From: Tragulus kanchil
Taxonomy: Eukaryota; Chordata; Mammalia; Artiodactyla; Tragulidae
Direction of reading: 5' to 3'
Assembly: GCA_022376925.1 (NCBI GenBank)
Contig: JAIOJX010000030.1
Coordinates: 172,541,298-172,605,297 of the forward strand
DNA: 64,000 bases
Shown here: piece by piece, positions 45,818 to 58,754 of the stretch
How the letters are laid out: each line of letters opens with the position of its first letter
Numbering within the stretch: the stretch's first letter is position 1
Made by a program: the position numbers and the translations under genes
The notes under the pieces: generated by a model
The model's database searches: none
The model's input: the letters and a program-made list of their open reading frames with translations, nothing else
Told to the model about the DNA's origin: nothing

Positions 45818-46231
45818 CACATTCCAAAACTTAATGAAATTAAGAGAACTATTTATTTGGAAGAGAGAAGGGATATGTTCCACAAAGTTTAACCTCCCAG
45901 AAAGATTAAACTTTTATCTTTTATCTAGAAAACTTAGAAAAATTCTCTTCATAAAATTAATCTCTTAATCATTAAAAAGCTCTCTTAGGTGTAAGAAGAA
46001 AAGGCATGCCCATCAGTCAGATATTTGGGGGTGATTTTTATGGTTCATATACTTACAAGACAGAGTTTTCCATGTCTTTTTACTTTCATTGTGGTCTTCT
46101 CCAATGTCTTCCTTTATTTAGCATTCATTACCTCATTCAGAAAATATAACTATTTCATGTCATTATTTTCAGAAGGAAGACCCAGGATACTAGCTACACC
46201 AACTGGAATTGTGCAATTTTTGAAAAAATGG
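45818..46231. other. Non-repetitive stretch, nothing recognised
   Basis: AT-rich, no element recognised. The 70-codon frame at 46025-46237 matches nothing known to me. Confidence 0.35.
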
Positions 46232-47165
46232 GAATGAACTGGTTCCAAATTGGGAAAGAAGTATGTCAAGGGTGTATATTGTCACTCTGCTTATTTAACT
46301 TACATGAAGAGTATATCATATGAAATGTTGGGATGAATGAAGCTCAAGGTGGAATCAAGATTGCCAAGAGAAGTATCAATAACTTCAGATATGCAGATGA
46401 TACCACCTTAATAGCAGAAAGTGAAAAGGAACTAATGAGCCTCTTGATGAAGGTGAAACAAGAAAAGTGAAAAAGATGGTTTAAAACTCAACATTCAAAA
46501 CACTAAGATCATGCCATCCTGTCCTATCACTTCATGGAGAATAGGTTGGGAAACAATGGAAACAGTGATAAACTTTATTTTCTTGGGTTCCAAAATCACT
46601 GTGGATGGTGACTGCAGTCATGAAATTAAAAGATGCTTGCTCCTTGGAAGAAAAGATACGACAAACCTAAACAGTGTATTAAAAAGCAGAGACTTCACTT
46701 TGCCAACAAAGGTCCGTATAGTCAAAGCTACAGTTTTCCCAGTAGTCATGTATGGATGTGAGAGCTGGACCATAAAGAAGGCTGAGTGCCAAAGAATTGA
46801 TGCCTTTGAACTGTATTGTTGGAGAAGACTCTAGAGAGTTCCTTAGACAGCAGGGAGATAAAACCAATCAATTCTAAAGGAAATCAACCCTGAATATTTG
46901 TCGAAAGGACTGATGCTGAAGCTGAAGCTCCAATACTTTGGTCAGTTGATGTGAAGAGCCATCTCACTGGAAAAGACCCTGATTCTGGGAAACACTGAGA
47001 AAAGGAAGAGATGGGGATGGCAGAAGAGAGATGGTTAAATGGCATCATTGACTCAATGGATATAACCTTGAACAAACTTTGGGAGGTAGTGACAGGCAGG
47101 GAAGCCTAATGTGCTGAAGTTCATGGGGTAGCTACGAGTCAGACAAAACATAGTGACTGAATGAC
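46232..47165 (+). mobile_element. BovB (RTE) LINE, 3' part with RT motif, first copy
   Basis: From ggaatgaactggttccaaat the DNA follows BovB ORF2: gtatattgtcactctgctta, then tatgcagatgat (46390-46401) coding YADD, the catalytic motif of the reverse transcriptase, then TTLIAESEKELMSLL. A stop follows in aagaaaagtgaaaaag, so the frame is broken. A second open piece (46511-46834) holds FLGSKITVDGDCSHEIKR and VMYGCESW of the C-terminal domain. The 3' end has gttcatggggta and gagtcagacaaaacatagtg, the segment shared with Bov-tA tails. It is 5'-truncated: the endonuclease and most of the RT are absent. BovB elements mark ruminants among cetartiodactyls and are thought to have arrived horizontally. 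Confidence 0.93.
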
Positions 47166-47429
47166 TATCCAGCTGTGTACCCCAAATGCTCCCAATCAAG
47201 TACCAAAGCCACCAGGTTATCAGATGATTATCACAGAGGACAGGAAATATTTCTTTGGAAATACTTTCCTTCCTTTATATAGCCCTCACTGTTGCCTTCT
47301 AGAAACCCAATGTTCTCATGTAGTTCTCTAACAAAAGTTCCGAATGCTGTAATACAATCTAGCATGACTGATTTATGTTTAAGAAGAAAATGAATTTGTG
47401 CTCCTAAAGGCCTTTTTAAGTCTTAACAT

Positions 47430-47450
47430 TTATAAACACACACACACACA
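47430..47450. repeat. (CA)n tract, first of three copies
   Basis: Also at about 48546-48561 and 49629-49644 through duplications N and O, with unit number differing by about one. Confidence 0.8.
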
Positions 47451-47558
47451 TCCTCATGTGATATTTATTTATTCTGATAAAGTACGACTTTGCACGGCCA
47501 TCCTCGATAAATTCAAAACCCAACCAGCTGCAAAATGCAAGATATCAGTTCTGCAGAT

Positions 47559-48273
47559 AGGTGAAACAAGAAAAGTGAAAAAGATGGTTTAAAACTCAAC
47601 ATTCAAAACACTAAGATCATGCCATCCTGTCCTATCACTTCATGGAGAATGGGTTTGGGAAACAATGGAAACAGTGATAAACTTTATTTTCTTGGGTTCC
47701 AAAATCACTGTGGATGGTGACTGCAGTCATGAAATTAAAAGATGCTTGCTCCTTGGAAGAAAAGATACGACAAACCTAAACAGTGTATTAAAAAGCAGAG
47801 ACTTCACTTTGCCAACAAAGGTCCGTATAGTCAAAGCTACAGTTTTCCCAGTAGTCATGTATGGATGTGAGAGCTGGACCATAAAGAAGGCTGAGTGCCA
47901 AAGAATTGATGCCTTTGAACTGTATTGTTGGAGAAGACTCTAGAGAGTTCCTTAGACAGCAGGGAGATAAAACCAATCAATTCTAAAGGAAATCAACCCT
48001 GAATATTTGTCGAAAGGACTGATGCTGAAGCTGAAGCTCCAATACTTTGGTCAGTTGATGTGAAGAGCCATCTCACTGGAAAAGACCCTGATTCTGGGAA
48101 ACACTGAGAAAAGGAAGAGATGGGGATGGCAGAAGAGAGATGGTTAAATGGCATCATTGACTCAATGGATATAACCTTGAACAAACTTTGGGAGGTAGTG
48201 ACAGGCAGGGAAGCCTAATGTGCTGAAGTTCATGGGGTAGCTACGAGTCAGACAAAACATAGTGACTGAATGA
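47559..48273 (+). mobile_element. BovB LINE C-terminal part, second copy
   Basis: Repeat of 46451-47165 at offset 1109. It starts without the YADD region because the duplication begins downstream of it, which shows the copy did not arise by retrotransposition (a new insertion would start at a 3' end with its own target-site duplication). Confidence 0.9.
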
Positions 48274-48452
48274 CTATCCAGCTGTGTACCCCAAATGCTC
48301 CCAATCAAGTACCAAAGCCACCAGGTTATCAGATGATTATCACAGAGGACAGGAAATATTTCTTTGGAAATACTTTCCTTCCTTTATATAGCCCTCACTG
48401 TTGCCTTCTAGAAACCCAATGTTCTCATGTAGTTCTCTAACAAAAGTTCCGA

Positions 48453-50622
48453 ATGCTGTAATACAATCTAGCATGACTGATTTATGTTTAAGAAGAAAAT
48501 GAATTTGTGCTCCTAAAGGCCTTTTTAAGTCTTAACATTTATAAACACACACACACACACATCCTCATGTGATATTTATTTATTCTGATAAAGTACGACT
48601 TTGCACGGCCATCCTCGATAAATTCAAAACCCAACCAGCTGCAAAATGCAAGATATCAGTTCTGCAGATACAGAATGGTTCCAGGGAACACAGTGAGGAC
48701 CAATCACTTAAAGTCAGAAAGGCTGCACTGCTTCAATATAATCGTCTGGTGGGTTGTCTTAGTACTCCTAAGATTCTATAATCTATTTGTATCTTCCTAA
48801 TAACATAATTAGAGTGAAAACTTTATACTACATTTTAAGAAAGTTTACAATAGCAATAGACTCAAACTCTTTCTACAGCGGTGAAGCTACAACTCAGTTA
48901 CAATTCCTCATGTTTCTCCAAAAGTATCATACAGCCCTTAACTACTTCACCCAGCAAACACTAACATAGTCACTATTCAACTGAATGCTAGAAACACAAT
49001 GCTTGTAAAGGTAACCGATTCTATGTTTGTCCTCCGAAAGGACATTTATATTTTTAAAAAAGGAATATAATGATGTAAACTACGCATACTGAGAGACAAA
49101 ATGAGGAGAGCAATAAGGAAATACCATCTGCACCAAAATGAATCGATCAAATTTCAAACAGAGCTTCTCTTTTTGTTATGATCTCAAATTTAATAAAATA
49201 AAACAAAATGCTTTTAGTCACCTCAACTATATACAGTCTGCACACATGTCCATGTACATGATATATATATATATATATATCTATGATAGAATACTCAAAT
49301 GACCAATTCTTATTTATAACATTTATTTAGCTAAGGTTGTAGTTTAATAATATACATACATACATATATATGTGCACAGATTTATACATTTATTACTTTG
49401 CTGATAAAGATTTATGAAACAGTTTTATTTTAGTTTAATTACCTACTTGTGCCTTGCACATTGCTCTTGTTGTTTTCACTAGAGCATGTGTTATAATACA
49501 TTTTCCTGAAGTAAGCTATCTTTTGTGTTGTCGAGATGCTGTAATACAATCTAGCATGACTGATTTATGTTTAAGAAGAAAATGAATTTGTGCTCCTAAA
49601 GGCCTTTTTAAGTCTTAACATTTATAAACACACACACACACACATCCTCATGTGATATTTATTTATTCTGATAAAGTACGACTTTGCACGGCCATCCTCG
49701 ATAAATTCAAAACCCAACCAGCTGCAAAATGCAAGATATCAGTTCTGCAGATACAGAATGGTTCCAGGGAACACAGTGAGGACCAATCACTTAAAGTCAG
49801 AAAGGCTGCACTGCTTCAATATAATCGTCTGGTGGGTTGTCTTAGTACTCCTAAGATTCTATAATCTATTTGTATCTTCCTAATAACATAATTAGAGTGA
49901 AAACTTTATACTACATTTTAAGAAAGTTTACAATAGCAATAGACTCAAACTCTTTCTACAGCGGTGAAGCTACAACTCAGTTACAATTCCTCATGTTTCT
50001 CCAAAAGTATCATACAGCCCTTAACTACTTCACCCAGCAAACACTAACATAGTCACTATTCAACTGAATGCTAGAAACACAATGCTTGTAAAGGTAACCG
50101 ATTCTATGTTTGTCCTCCGAAAGGACATTTATATTTTTAAAAAAGGAATATAATGATGTAAACTACGCATACTGAGAGACAAAATGAGGAGAGCAATAAG
50201 GAAATACCATCTGCACCAAAAATGAATCGATCAAATTTCAAACAGAGCTTCTCTTTTTGTTATGATCTCAAATTTAATAAAATAAAACAAAATGCTTTTA
50301 GTCACCTCAACTATATACAGTCTGCACACATGTCCATGTACATGATATATATATATATATATATCTATGATAGAATACTCAAATGACCAATTCTTATTTA
50401 TAACATTTATTTAGCTAAGGTTGTAGTTTAATAATATACATACATACATATATATGTGCACAGATTTATACATTTATTACTTTGCTGATAAAGATTTATG
50501 AAACAGTTTTATTTTAGTTTAATTACCTACTTGTGCCTTGCACATTGCTCTTGTTGTTTTCACTAGAGCATGTGTTATAATACATTTTCCTGAAGTAAGC
50601 TATCTTTTGTGTTGTCGAGATG
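48453..50622. repeat. Direct duplication O (48453-49538 / 49536-50622)
   Basis: atgctgtaatacaatctagc at 48453 recurs at 49536, joined through shared atg of gtcgagatg. Copy 2 ends at the same gtcgagatg (50622) and continues ttacttttattc. Offset 1083-1084 (one added A in copy 2). The unit is mostly unrecognised sequence with an (AT)n tract (49261-49280, 50344-50364). It overlaps duplication N, so 48453-48669 exists three times. Confidence 0.9.
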
Positions 50623-52059
50623 TTACTTTTATTCAATTTAAGTATAATACTATTCCTAAATATGTTTCCTTGAGATAAAACATGGAGTTCCATAATATTA
50701 GAACACACCATTTTTGTAGCCAAACCTTAAGTATATTATCATTATTGCTGCAAAATAACTATTTACTACTTTATAATGTGAATTTGAAAACATGTTTGTA
50801 ATGACACCAAATACCTAAATCTGCGGGGTAGTAGTCTCACAACAATCTATCAATTCTATCTTAACTTTTTTTTTCTGTTGTTGTTACATAACCTAAGTAC
50901 CCCAAATGAGCATTGATTAAGTTTATTTAGGGTTACCTTGTGCTCTGTAAGCAGTGTGTTATTCCTCTAAATAAATAAATCAAGAGGGGGCCTCACGTTA
51001 GGGGAGAGTTTGTAAGGAATTCAGTGTGAGATATCACCTTCTTTGTCTCAGGGTGTATTATTAGAATTATTATAATTATTTTAAAAACTTATCTGACAAG
51101 TGAGTAACATTTATAAAACAGCAGAAAATGACCACAGTCCCTGGTCTGCCCTAGACATCTTCCAGCCAAAACTGCAGAGGTGAATATCTTGTCATCTCAC
51201 ATGGGAAACAAAACACGTCTGCCACAGCCCCTGCCCACATTTCCAACTAACCTTGAAACAGAACCTTGCTACATCCAGAGAGAAGAGCATGGAAGAGGTG
51301 TGAAAAATATATCCATTAGGGAAAGCAAGTTCACAAACGTCACTTACAAGTCTCCCCACACACTAAGCGACAGGACAGAGTCGCCTAACAAAGCCAGACC
51401 AGTAGCATGGAAGTGAGAGTACATGGCATGAACCCGAATGCCAGGGGCATGTGCAGGCAACCCATGTCAAGGTGAAGGAGCTCAGAGCTAAGCCTGACGT
51501 AGATGGAAAAGTTACAGGGTACAGCGAAACACAGGTGCAGGACACATGAGGGTAACCATGGATATCCATGAGTACACAGAGCTCGCAGTTATTAGATACG
51601 TAAGGATGAGTAGGTCTTTCATCAACAATCAATTTCAACCAACTTTCAACTCAGGAAGAAACTTTATCCTTACCAACTTAAAGCCAAGTCATTACAGCTC
51701 AGAATTTGCCATACTCAATTTTATCATGTACTTTATCTCCTTAATTATGCACACCACACACTGTTTTATATCTGACTCATAAATTTGCATCTTTAAAGTA
51801 TGCTGACATTTCTATTGGGTCTGAATAGCGTTTAATGACTTTAAACTGAACAAGATCCATGTTTTCCAACTGGGTCATTCACACCTACACGAGAAGGTAG
51901 ATATTTTGGCCACTGAGATAGTTTCTCCATAAGAGGGTCAAAAGGCCACTGAAGCCCCTCAAGAATTTTTAACTTAACAGTTACTACCTAATATGCCAAC
52001 CACTCAACTCACACTTAGGGACTCAGCAAAACAAACAAACAAACAAAAAAAAAAAACAA
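50623..52059. other. Non-repetitive stretch, nothing recognised
   Basis: Includes a somewhat GC-richer part (51130-51560) with 78- and 91-codon frames on opposite strands that overlap and match nothing known. An (AAAC)n/A-run lies at 52029-52057. Confidence 0.35.
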
Positions 52060-52240
52060 TAAGGAACTATTATATAGCACAGAGAACTGCAGTCAATATT
52101 TTGTAATACTCTAAAAATGAAGAGTCTGAAAAAGAATGTATGCATGAATGCATGTAACTGAATCACTCTGTAGTACACTTGAAGTTAACATAAAACTATA
52201 AATTAATTACACTTCAATTAAAAATATAATTTTTTTTAAA
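52060..52240 (+). mobile_element. LINE-1 3' tail
   Basis: aggaactattatatagcaca, gagaactgcagtcaatattt, agagtctgaaaaagaatgta, gtaactgaatcactctgtag and acttcaattaaaaatataat follow the old L1 3' UTR to its A-rich end. A shortened piece recurs at 53310-53365. Confidence 0.85.
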
Positions 52241-54428
52241 AAGCTAGTTGAACCAAACAAATATTTGTTGAATTTCCAAGACACCTAGAATATTTAGTTT
52301 AAAAATGTATTCTATTTTCCAGTACTTTCTGCTAGATTTTCCACTTTTGAAATTCTGGAGCATCAAAATTTGTCAGAACCATAATTTAGGACAGAACCGT
52401 GTGGGCACCCTTGTTTACACTTAGGTAGATAACAATGTCATTACTTCTAGAATAAGTTTTAATACAATTATTCTATTATAAATTCAGGCTTATGGCTAGT
52501 TAAAAAATAAAAACATTCAATTCTTTCAAGACAAAGAAAACCTACTGTGTTAAACAATGGGGAAATTAGATGACATTACTCAGGTATGTGAGTTTTGTAA
52601 AAGGAGAAATTATATTAGTAGTCATTATAACTTTGAGTCTTGGCTGTTCAAAACTAAATTGACTGGTGCAAGTTAGGCCTAGAAGATTTCAAAATTGGTC
52701 TGACGTGACACACATTTTAGGCTATTAAAATCCTGGGAAGCATCTACATAAAAACACCACACTGTGGACTTCTAAAGCAATCCAACCTCTCAGAAAGTAG
52801 TGAAATCAGATAGTGTTGTCCGAGGATACGAAATGTTCATGACACCTTTGTCTTTTGAGGTAATCATGGAATGATGCTCATTTCTGGGCTCATTAAAACA
52901 TACTTACTCATTTAAGGGATTCTATTAGGTTATCCACAGCATGTGACAAGTTGAAGGGATTTATCTTGGGAGAAATTTAAGAATTCACTTTTCCTTTTGA
53001 GCTAATTTTAAAAAATGCTGCCCTAGATAGTTCTTTAATCTCTGAATGCCCCTTTTAGTTTCACTTCTTGAACTAAGAAATCCAGAATTAGTAATATATT
53101 GGTCTCCACATAACAAATGAAACAGATTTATTAAGGGAAATAGAACCCCAGATTTCAATATCCATTCACCTCCTCAACAACAGGAATACTGAAGTGAATC
53201 TAGCCAGAACTAAAGTGAAGCCCATTCCAAATGCTCCTCTACGGATCTCATCTCAGCATGTGGGATTCAATTCCACCAGCTTCTTAGTTCAAAAACCATG
53301 TGATCACCCAAGTTAACATAAAACTATAAATTAATTACACTTCAATTAAAAATATATTTTTTTTAAAAGCTATTTAAAAAATTTGTTGAATTTCGAAGAA
53401 ACCTAGAATATGTAGTTTAAAAATGTATTCTATTTTCCAGTACTTTCTGCTAGATTTTCCACTTTTGAAATTCTGGAGCATCAAAATTTGTCAGAACCAT
53501 AATTTAGGACAGAACCGTGTGGGCACCCTTGTTTACACTTAGGTAGATAACAATGTCATTACTTCTAGAATAAGTTTTAATACAATTATTCTATTATAAA
53601 TTCAGGCTTATGGCTAGTTAAAAAATAAAAACATTCAATTCTTTCAAGACAAAGAAAACCTACTGTGTTAAACAATGGGAAATTAGATGACATTACTCAG
53701 GTATGTGAGTTTTGTAAAAGGAGAAATTATATTAGTAGTCATTATAACTTTGAGTCTTGGCTGTTCAAAACTAAATTGACTGGTGCAAGTTAGGCCTAGA
53801 AGATTTCAAAATTGGTCTGACGTGACACACATTTTAGGCTATTAAAATCCTGGGAAGCATCTACATAAAAACACCACACTGTGGACTTCTAAAGCAATCC
53901 AACCTCTCAGAAAGTAGTGAAATCAGATAGTGTTGTCCGAGGATACGAAATGTTCATGACACCTTTGTCTTTTGAGGTAATCATGGAATGATGCTCATTT
54001 CTGGGCTCATTAAAACATACTTACTCATTTAAGGGATTCTATTAGGTTATCCACAGCATGTGACAAGTTGAAGGGATTTATCTTGGGAGAAATTTAAGAA
54101 TTCACTTTTCCTTTTGAGCTAATTTTAAAAAATGCTGCCCTAGATAGTTCTTTAATCTCTGAATGCCCCTTTTAGTTTCACTTCTTGAACTAAGAAATCC
54201 AGAATTAGTAATATATTGGTCTCCACATAACAAATGAAACAGATTTATTAAGGGAAATAGAACCCCAGATTTCAATATCCATTCACCTCCTCAACAACAG
54301 GAATACTGAAGTGAATCTAGCCAGAACTAAAGTGAAGCCCATTCCAAATGCTCCTCTAAGGATCTCCTCTCAGCATGTGGGGATTCAATTCCACCAGCTT
54401 CTTAGTTCAAAAACCATGTGATCACCCA
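52182..54428. repeat. Direct duplication P (52182-53310 / 53310-54428)
   Basis: aagttaacataaaactataa at 52182 recurs at 53310. The first 90 bases of copy 2 have lost about 10 bases (aaaaagctagttgaaccaaac collapsed to aaaagctatttaaaa), then the offset holds at 1118. Copy 1 ends at gtgatcaccca (53310) and copy 2 at the same motif (54428), continuing tttctcacagatac. Confidence 0.88.
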
Positions 54429-54554
54429 TTTCTCACAGATACTTTACAGAAAATCAGTCAATCCAACCACCTCTACCTTCAACATATCAGGACTCTGACT
54501 ACTTTTAACTGCTATTGGTTCTCCACTGTTGCTAGGCACCAGTATCTCTTAGAA

Positions 54555-54660
54555 AGTTTGTTACCACAGATTCCTGGTCGCACCAATCTCTAGAGTCTCC
54601 AGCTTTGAAAGTGGGGCCCAGGTGATGTTGGTGCTGTTCCAAGAAACACCCTTGAAGAAG
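54555..54660 (+). mobile_element. MER5-like hAT relic, first copy
   Basis: ttaccacagattcctggtcg, aatctctagagtctccagct, gtggggcccaggtgatgttg resemble the MER5 group (cagattcctgggccccacc, ctctgggggtggggccc). Second copy at about 55663-55768. Confidence 0.45.
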
Positions 54661-54769
54661 ACCATCTGAGACTAAACCACCACTACCTCCTGCCTAGACT
54701 GTTTCATACACACCTCTCTGCTTTCCCTTTTCAGTCTGTTCTGCCGAGTTTTCCCTCCAGAAAGCAGCC

Positions 54770-55315
54770 CAGATGATCTATTTTAAATCTAAGTCAAATT
54801 ATGTGATTTCTCTTCTTAAAAACCCACCCGTGTCTCATATCCCAGTCAGAGAGAAATCTAGAGTTTCTATAATGCCCTAGATTCTAGATGATTATATAGC
54901 GCCGTGATCCCCTCCCACCTCTCAGCACTGAATCCTCTCCAGCTGTACTGGAAGATGCTCTGGGAACATCCACACACAGCCCCACCTCAGTGCTGCTCAG
55001 TCTGCTGGCAGTTCTGCCTGTAGTACTCACCCTCCACACTGGCAGGATGCTCAAATGGCACCTTCCCAGACAGTTTTCCTATTTCCTCTTAGCACTCCCA
55101 GAGAATGCATTTAAAACTTAGTAACTGTATTTAATTATTTCCTTTCTGTCTCCTCACATGAAAATAGAAGTCGACACAAGAGGAGAGATACAGCCCATTC
55201 TGTTTGTTTATTGCTGGATCCTGAGCATCTGGAACAGTATCTTCTTACACACACTGGCTCCTTATACATTATGGGAACAATGCATGAAAAAATAAAGGAG
55301 TGATGGATTAATGCA
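54770..55315 (+). mobile_element. L2 LINE 3' region, first copy
   Basis: ctcttcttaaaaacccaccc, tctcatatcccagtcagaga, gcatctggaacagtatcttc plus the C-rich middle (ccctcccacctctcagc) follow the L2 3' end in order over about 500 bases. Confidence 0.65.
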
Positions 55316-55877
55316 AGATTATTTATTGTCTCCACATAACAAATGACACAGATTTATTAAGCGAAAGAGAACCCCAGATTTCAATATCCATTCACCTCCT
55401 CAACAACAGGAATACTGAAGTGAATCTAGCCAGAACTAAAGTGAAGCCCATTCCAAACGCTCCTCTCAGGATCTCCTCTCAGCATGTGGGATTCAATTCC
55501 ACCAGCTTCTTAGTTCAAAAACCATGTGATCACCCATTTCTCACAGATACTTTACAGAAAATCAGTCAATCCAACCACCTCTACCTTCAACATATCAGGA
55601 CTCTGACTACTTTTAACTGCTATTGGTTCTCCACTGTTGCTAGGCACCAGTATCTCTTAGAAAGTTTGTTACCACAGATTCCTGGTCGCACCAATCTCTA
55701 GAGTCTCCAGCTTTGAAAGTGGGGCCCAGGTGATGTTGGTGCTGTTCCAAGAAACACCCTTGAAGAAGACCATCTGAGACTAAACCACCACTACCTCCTG
55801 CCTAGACTGTTTCATACACACCTCTCTGCTTTCCCTTTTCAGTCTGTTCTGCCGAGTTTTCCCTCCAGAAAGCAGCC

Positions 55878-56423
55878 CAGATGATCTATTTTAAATCTAA
55901 GTCAAATTATGTGATTTCTCTTCTTAAAAACCCACCCGTGTCTCATATCCCAGTCAGAGAGAAATCTAGAGTTTCTATAATGCCCTAGATTCTAGATGAT
56001 TATATAGCGCCGTGATCCCCTCCCACCTCTCAGCACTGAATCCTCTCCAGCTGTACTGGAAGATGCTCTGGGAACATCCACACACAGCCCCACCTCAGTG
56101 CTGCTCAGTCTGCTGGCAGTTCTGCCTGTAGTACTCACCCTCCACACTGGCAGGATGCTCAAATGGCACCTTCCCAGACAGTTTTCCTATTTCCTCTTAG
56201 CACTCCCAGAGAATGCATTTAAAACTTAGTAACTGTATTTAATTATTTCCTTTCTGTCTCCTCACATGAAAATAGAAGTCGACACAAGAGGAGAGATACA
56301 GCCCATTCTGTTTGTTTATTGCTGGATCCTGAGCATCTGGAACAGTATCTTCTTACACACACTGGCTCCTTATACATTATGGGAACAATGCATGAAAAAA
56401 TAAAGGAGTGATGGATTAATGCA
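55878..56423 (+). mobile_element. L2 LINE 3' region, second copy
   Basis: Repeat of 54770-55315 in duplication Q. Confidence 0.65.
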
Positions 56424-56553
56424 AGATTATTTATTGTTCATCTTATCAGACACTATGATGAATACTTACTTTATAGCATCATTTACAGCATTACAAGAAC
56501 CGTGCACTGTAGCTGTTTTTGTGAACAGTATTAAGAGGACAAGAGGAGGACTC

Positions 56554-58754
56554 AAAGAAAATACATAATTACATTGAAAAACACAGGTATGAGTTGGGGG
56601 CTAGGATTCTGAGTCTAGTTTTTGTGCTTCTGTAGCTTGGATTATGCTTTTTCATTGAACCAGATTAGTTTATTTGGTGAATTTTTTCAGTATCAGTATG
56701 TGAATACTTATCCACGTCACTACTTATCACTTAAGGATAGTAAAAAAGGAGGAGGAGAAGGAAGAGAGGAGGAAGAATGGGAGTAAGAGAAGGAGGAGGA
56801 GGAAGAGCTGCAACCATTTTTAGTCTCCTAGAGGTGAAAGACAACATAACCACCATATATTTTAAAGTCTAATTATAAAATGAGATCAAGGTAACGGAGT
56901 ATTATAGTCTAAGAGAGTACTGTATATAACAAAGATGAGTATGCCATATTCAGGAATGTAGATTGGGTTTCTTACAGTCCAGTTGCCTAGGAAACAGCTA
57001 ACAAGAGATGCTAAGTAAGTAGGATTATCTATCAGGGTGAAGTCAGAGTGAAAACGCAACTGACAACCTCCATGTTGAATCTGTGATAGATCAGTCATAA
57101 CTTCATGGCCATGAATGACACTTACAAAGCAAAGTGTACATAGTGAGCAGACAGAGGCCCAAGTGTGACAAAGGGGAATCCGGCATTACAAAGCCCATAG
57201 AAAAATGGTTGCATGCAGAGAAAAAATATTTAAGAGTGCTGAAAACACCAAATGACTTAATATGACTACTCTTTGAACTTAAAAACACCAAAGTGGTTGG
57301 TAACCACATTTTTGATGGAGTTTTAGTAGAAAAGGGCAGTTCGAGAAGTTTGTGAAGTGAATGGGAAGGGAAGAAATGGAGACAGTATAAATACTAGAAA
57401 TGCTATAAATATAAAATAGGTGACAAAGGGAATGTATAATGATGTTGCTGAGCAGTTTTCTTTAGAATTTTGGCTATAAGGGACAGAAAGAGTGAGGGAG
57501 GTTACATTAAGAAAATTCACAACTCCTTCTTTCAAGTAATACCATGTTAGATAAACTCTGGAATCAGGCTATCTAGCTATAATAACAATCAAACATTTTT
57601 TGAGTCCCTGACCCTTATCATCTATTAACTATCACAATTTAGCAATGGGAAAGAAAATACATAATTACATTGAAAAACACAGGTATGAGTTGGGGGCTAG
57701 GATTCTGAGTCTAGTTTTTGTGCTTCTGTAGCTTGGATTATGCTTTTTCATTGAACCAGATTAGTTTATTTGGTGAATTTTTTCAGTATCAGTATGTGAA
57801 TACTTATCCACGTCACTACTTATCACTTAAGGATAGTAAAAAAGGAGGAGGAGAAGGAAGAGAGGAGGAAGAATGGGAGTAAGAGAAGGAGGAGGAGGAA
57901 GAGCTGCAACCATTTTTAGTCTCCTAGAGGTGAAAGACAACATAACCACCATATATTTTAAAGTCTAATTATAAAATGAGATCAAGGTAACGGAGTATTA
58001 TAGTCTAAGAGAGTACTGTATATAACAAAGATGAGTATGCCATATTCAGGAATGTAGATTGGGTTTCTTACAGTCCAGTTGCCTAGGAAACAGCTAACAA
58101 GAGATGCTAAGTAAGTAGGATTATCTATCAGGGTGAAGTCAGAGTGAAAACGCAACTGACAACCTCCATGTTGAATCTGTGATAGATCAGTCATAACTTC
58201 ATGGCCATGAATGACACTTACAAAGCAAAGTGTACATAGTGAGCAGACAGAGGCCCAAGTGTGACAAAGGGGAATCCGGCATTACAAAGCCCATAGAAAA
58301 ATGGTTGCATGCAGAGAAAAAATATTTAAGAGTGCTGAAAACACCAAATGACTTAATATGACTACTCTTTGAACTTAAAAACACCAAAGTGGTTGGTAAC
58401 CACATTTTTGATGGAGTTTTAGTAGAAAAGGGCAGTTCGAGAAGTTTGTGAAGTGAATGGGAAGGGAAGAAATGGAGACAGTATAAATACTAGAAATGCT
58501 ATAAATATAAAATAGGTGACAAAGGGAATGTATAATGATGTTGCTGAGCAGTTTTCTTTAGAATTTTGGCTATAAGGGACAGAAAGAGTGAGGGAGGTTA
58601 CATTAAGAAAATTCACAACTCCTTCTTTCAAGTAATACCATGTTAGATAAACTCTGGAATCAGGCTATCTAGCTATAATAACAATCAAACATTTTTTGAG
58701 TCCCTGACCCTTATCATCTATTAACTATCACAATTTAGCAATGGGAAAGAAAAT
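56554..58754. repeat. Direct duplication R (56554-57658 / 57650-58754)
   Basis: aaagaaaatacataattaca at 56554 recurs at 57650, joined across nine shared bases aaagaaaat. Copy 2 ends at the same nine bases (58746-58754), continuing ctcattattcc. The offset is a constant 1096. Confidence 0.92.
56745..56808. repeat. GGA-rich polypurine tract, first copy
   Basis: Almost unbroken purine run with aggaggaggagaaggaag units. Second copy at 57840-57904. Such tracts can adopt triplex structures. Confidence 0.9.

Larger units (their letters stand above)
46451..48669. repeat. Direct duplication N (46451-47558 / 47559-48669)
   Basis: aggtgaaacaagaaaagtga at 46451 recurs at 47559 right after copy 1 stops at ctgcagat. 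Offset 1108-1109. Copy 2 goes on to cagatacagaatggttcc. Differences include ataggttggg/atgggtttggg and a CA tract one unit longer in copy 2. No linker. Confidence 0.9.
54219..56437. repeat. Direct duplication Q (54219-55329 / 55328-56437)
   Basis: gtctccacataacaaatga at 54219 recurs at 55328, joined through a shared gt of tttattgt. Offset 1108-1109. Early differences (gaaacag/gacacag, agggaaatag/agcgaaagag, ctcctctaagg/ctcctctcagg). It overlaps duplication P, giving three copies of about 210 bases. Confidence 0.9.

Noticed and set aside
46511..46834. 107-codon frame as a possible host gene
   Set aside because: It is the C-terminal part of BovB ORF2 and belongs to the LINE.
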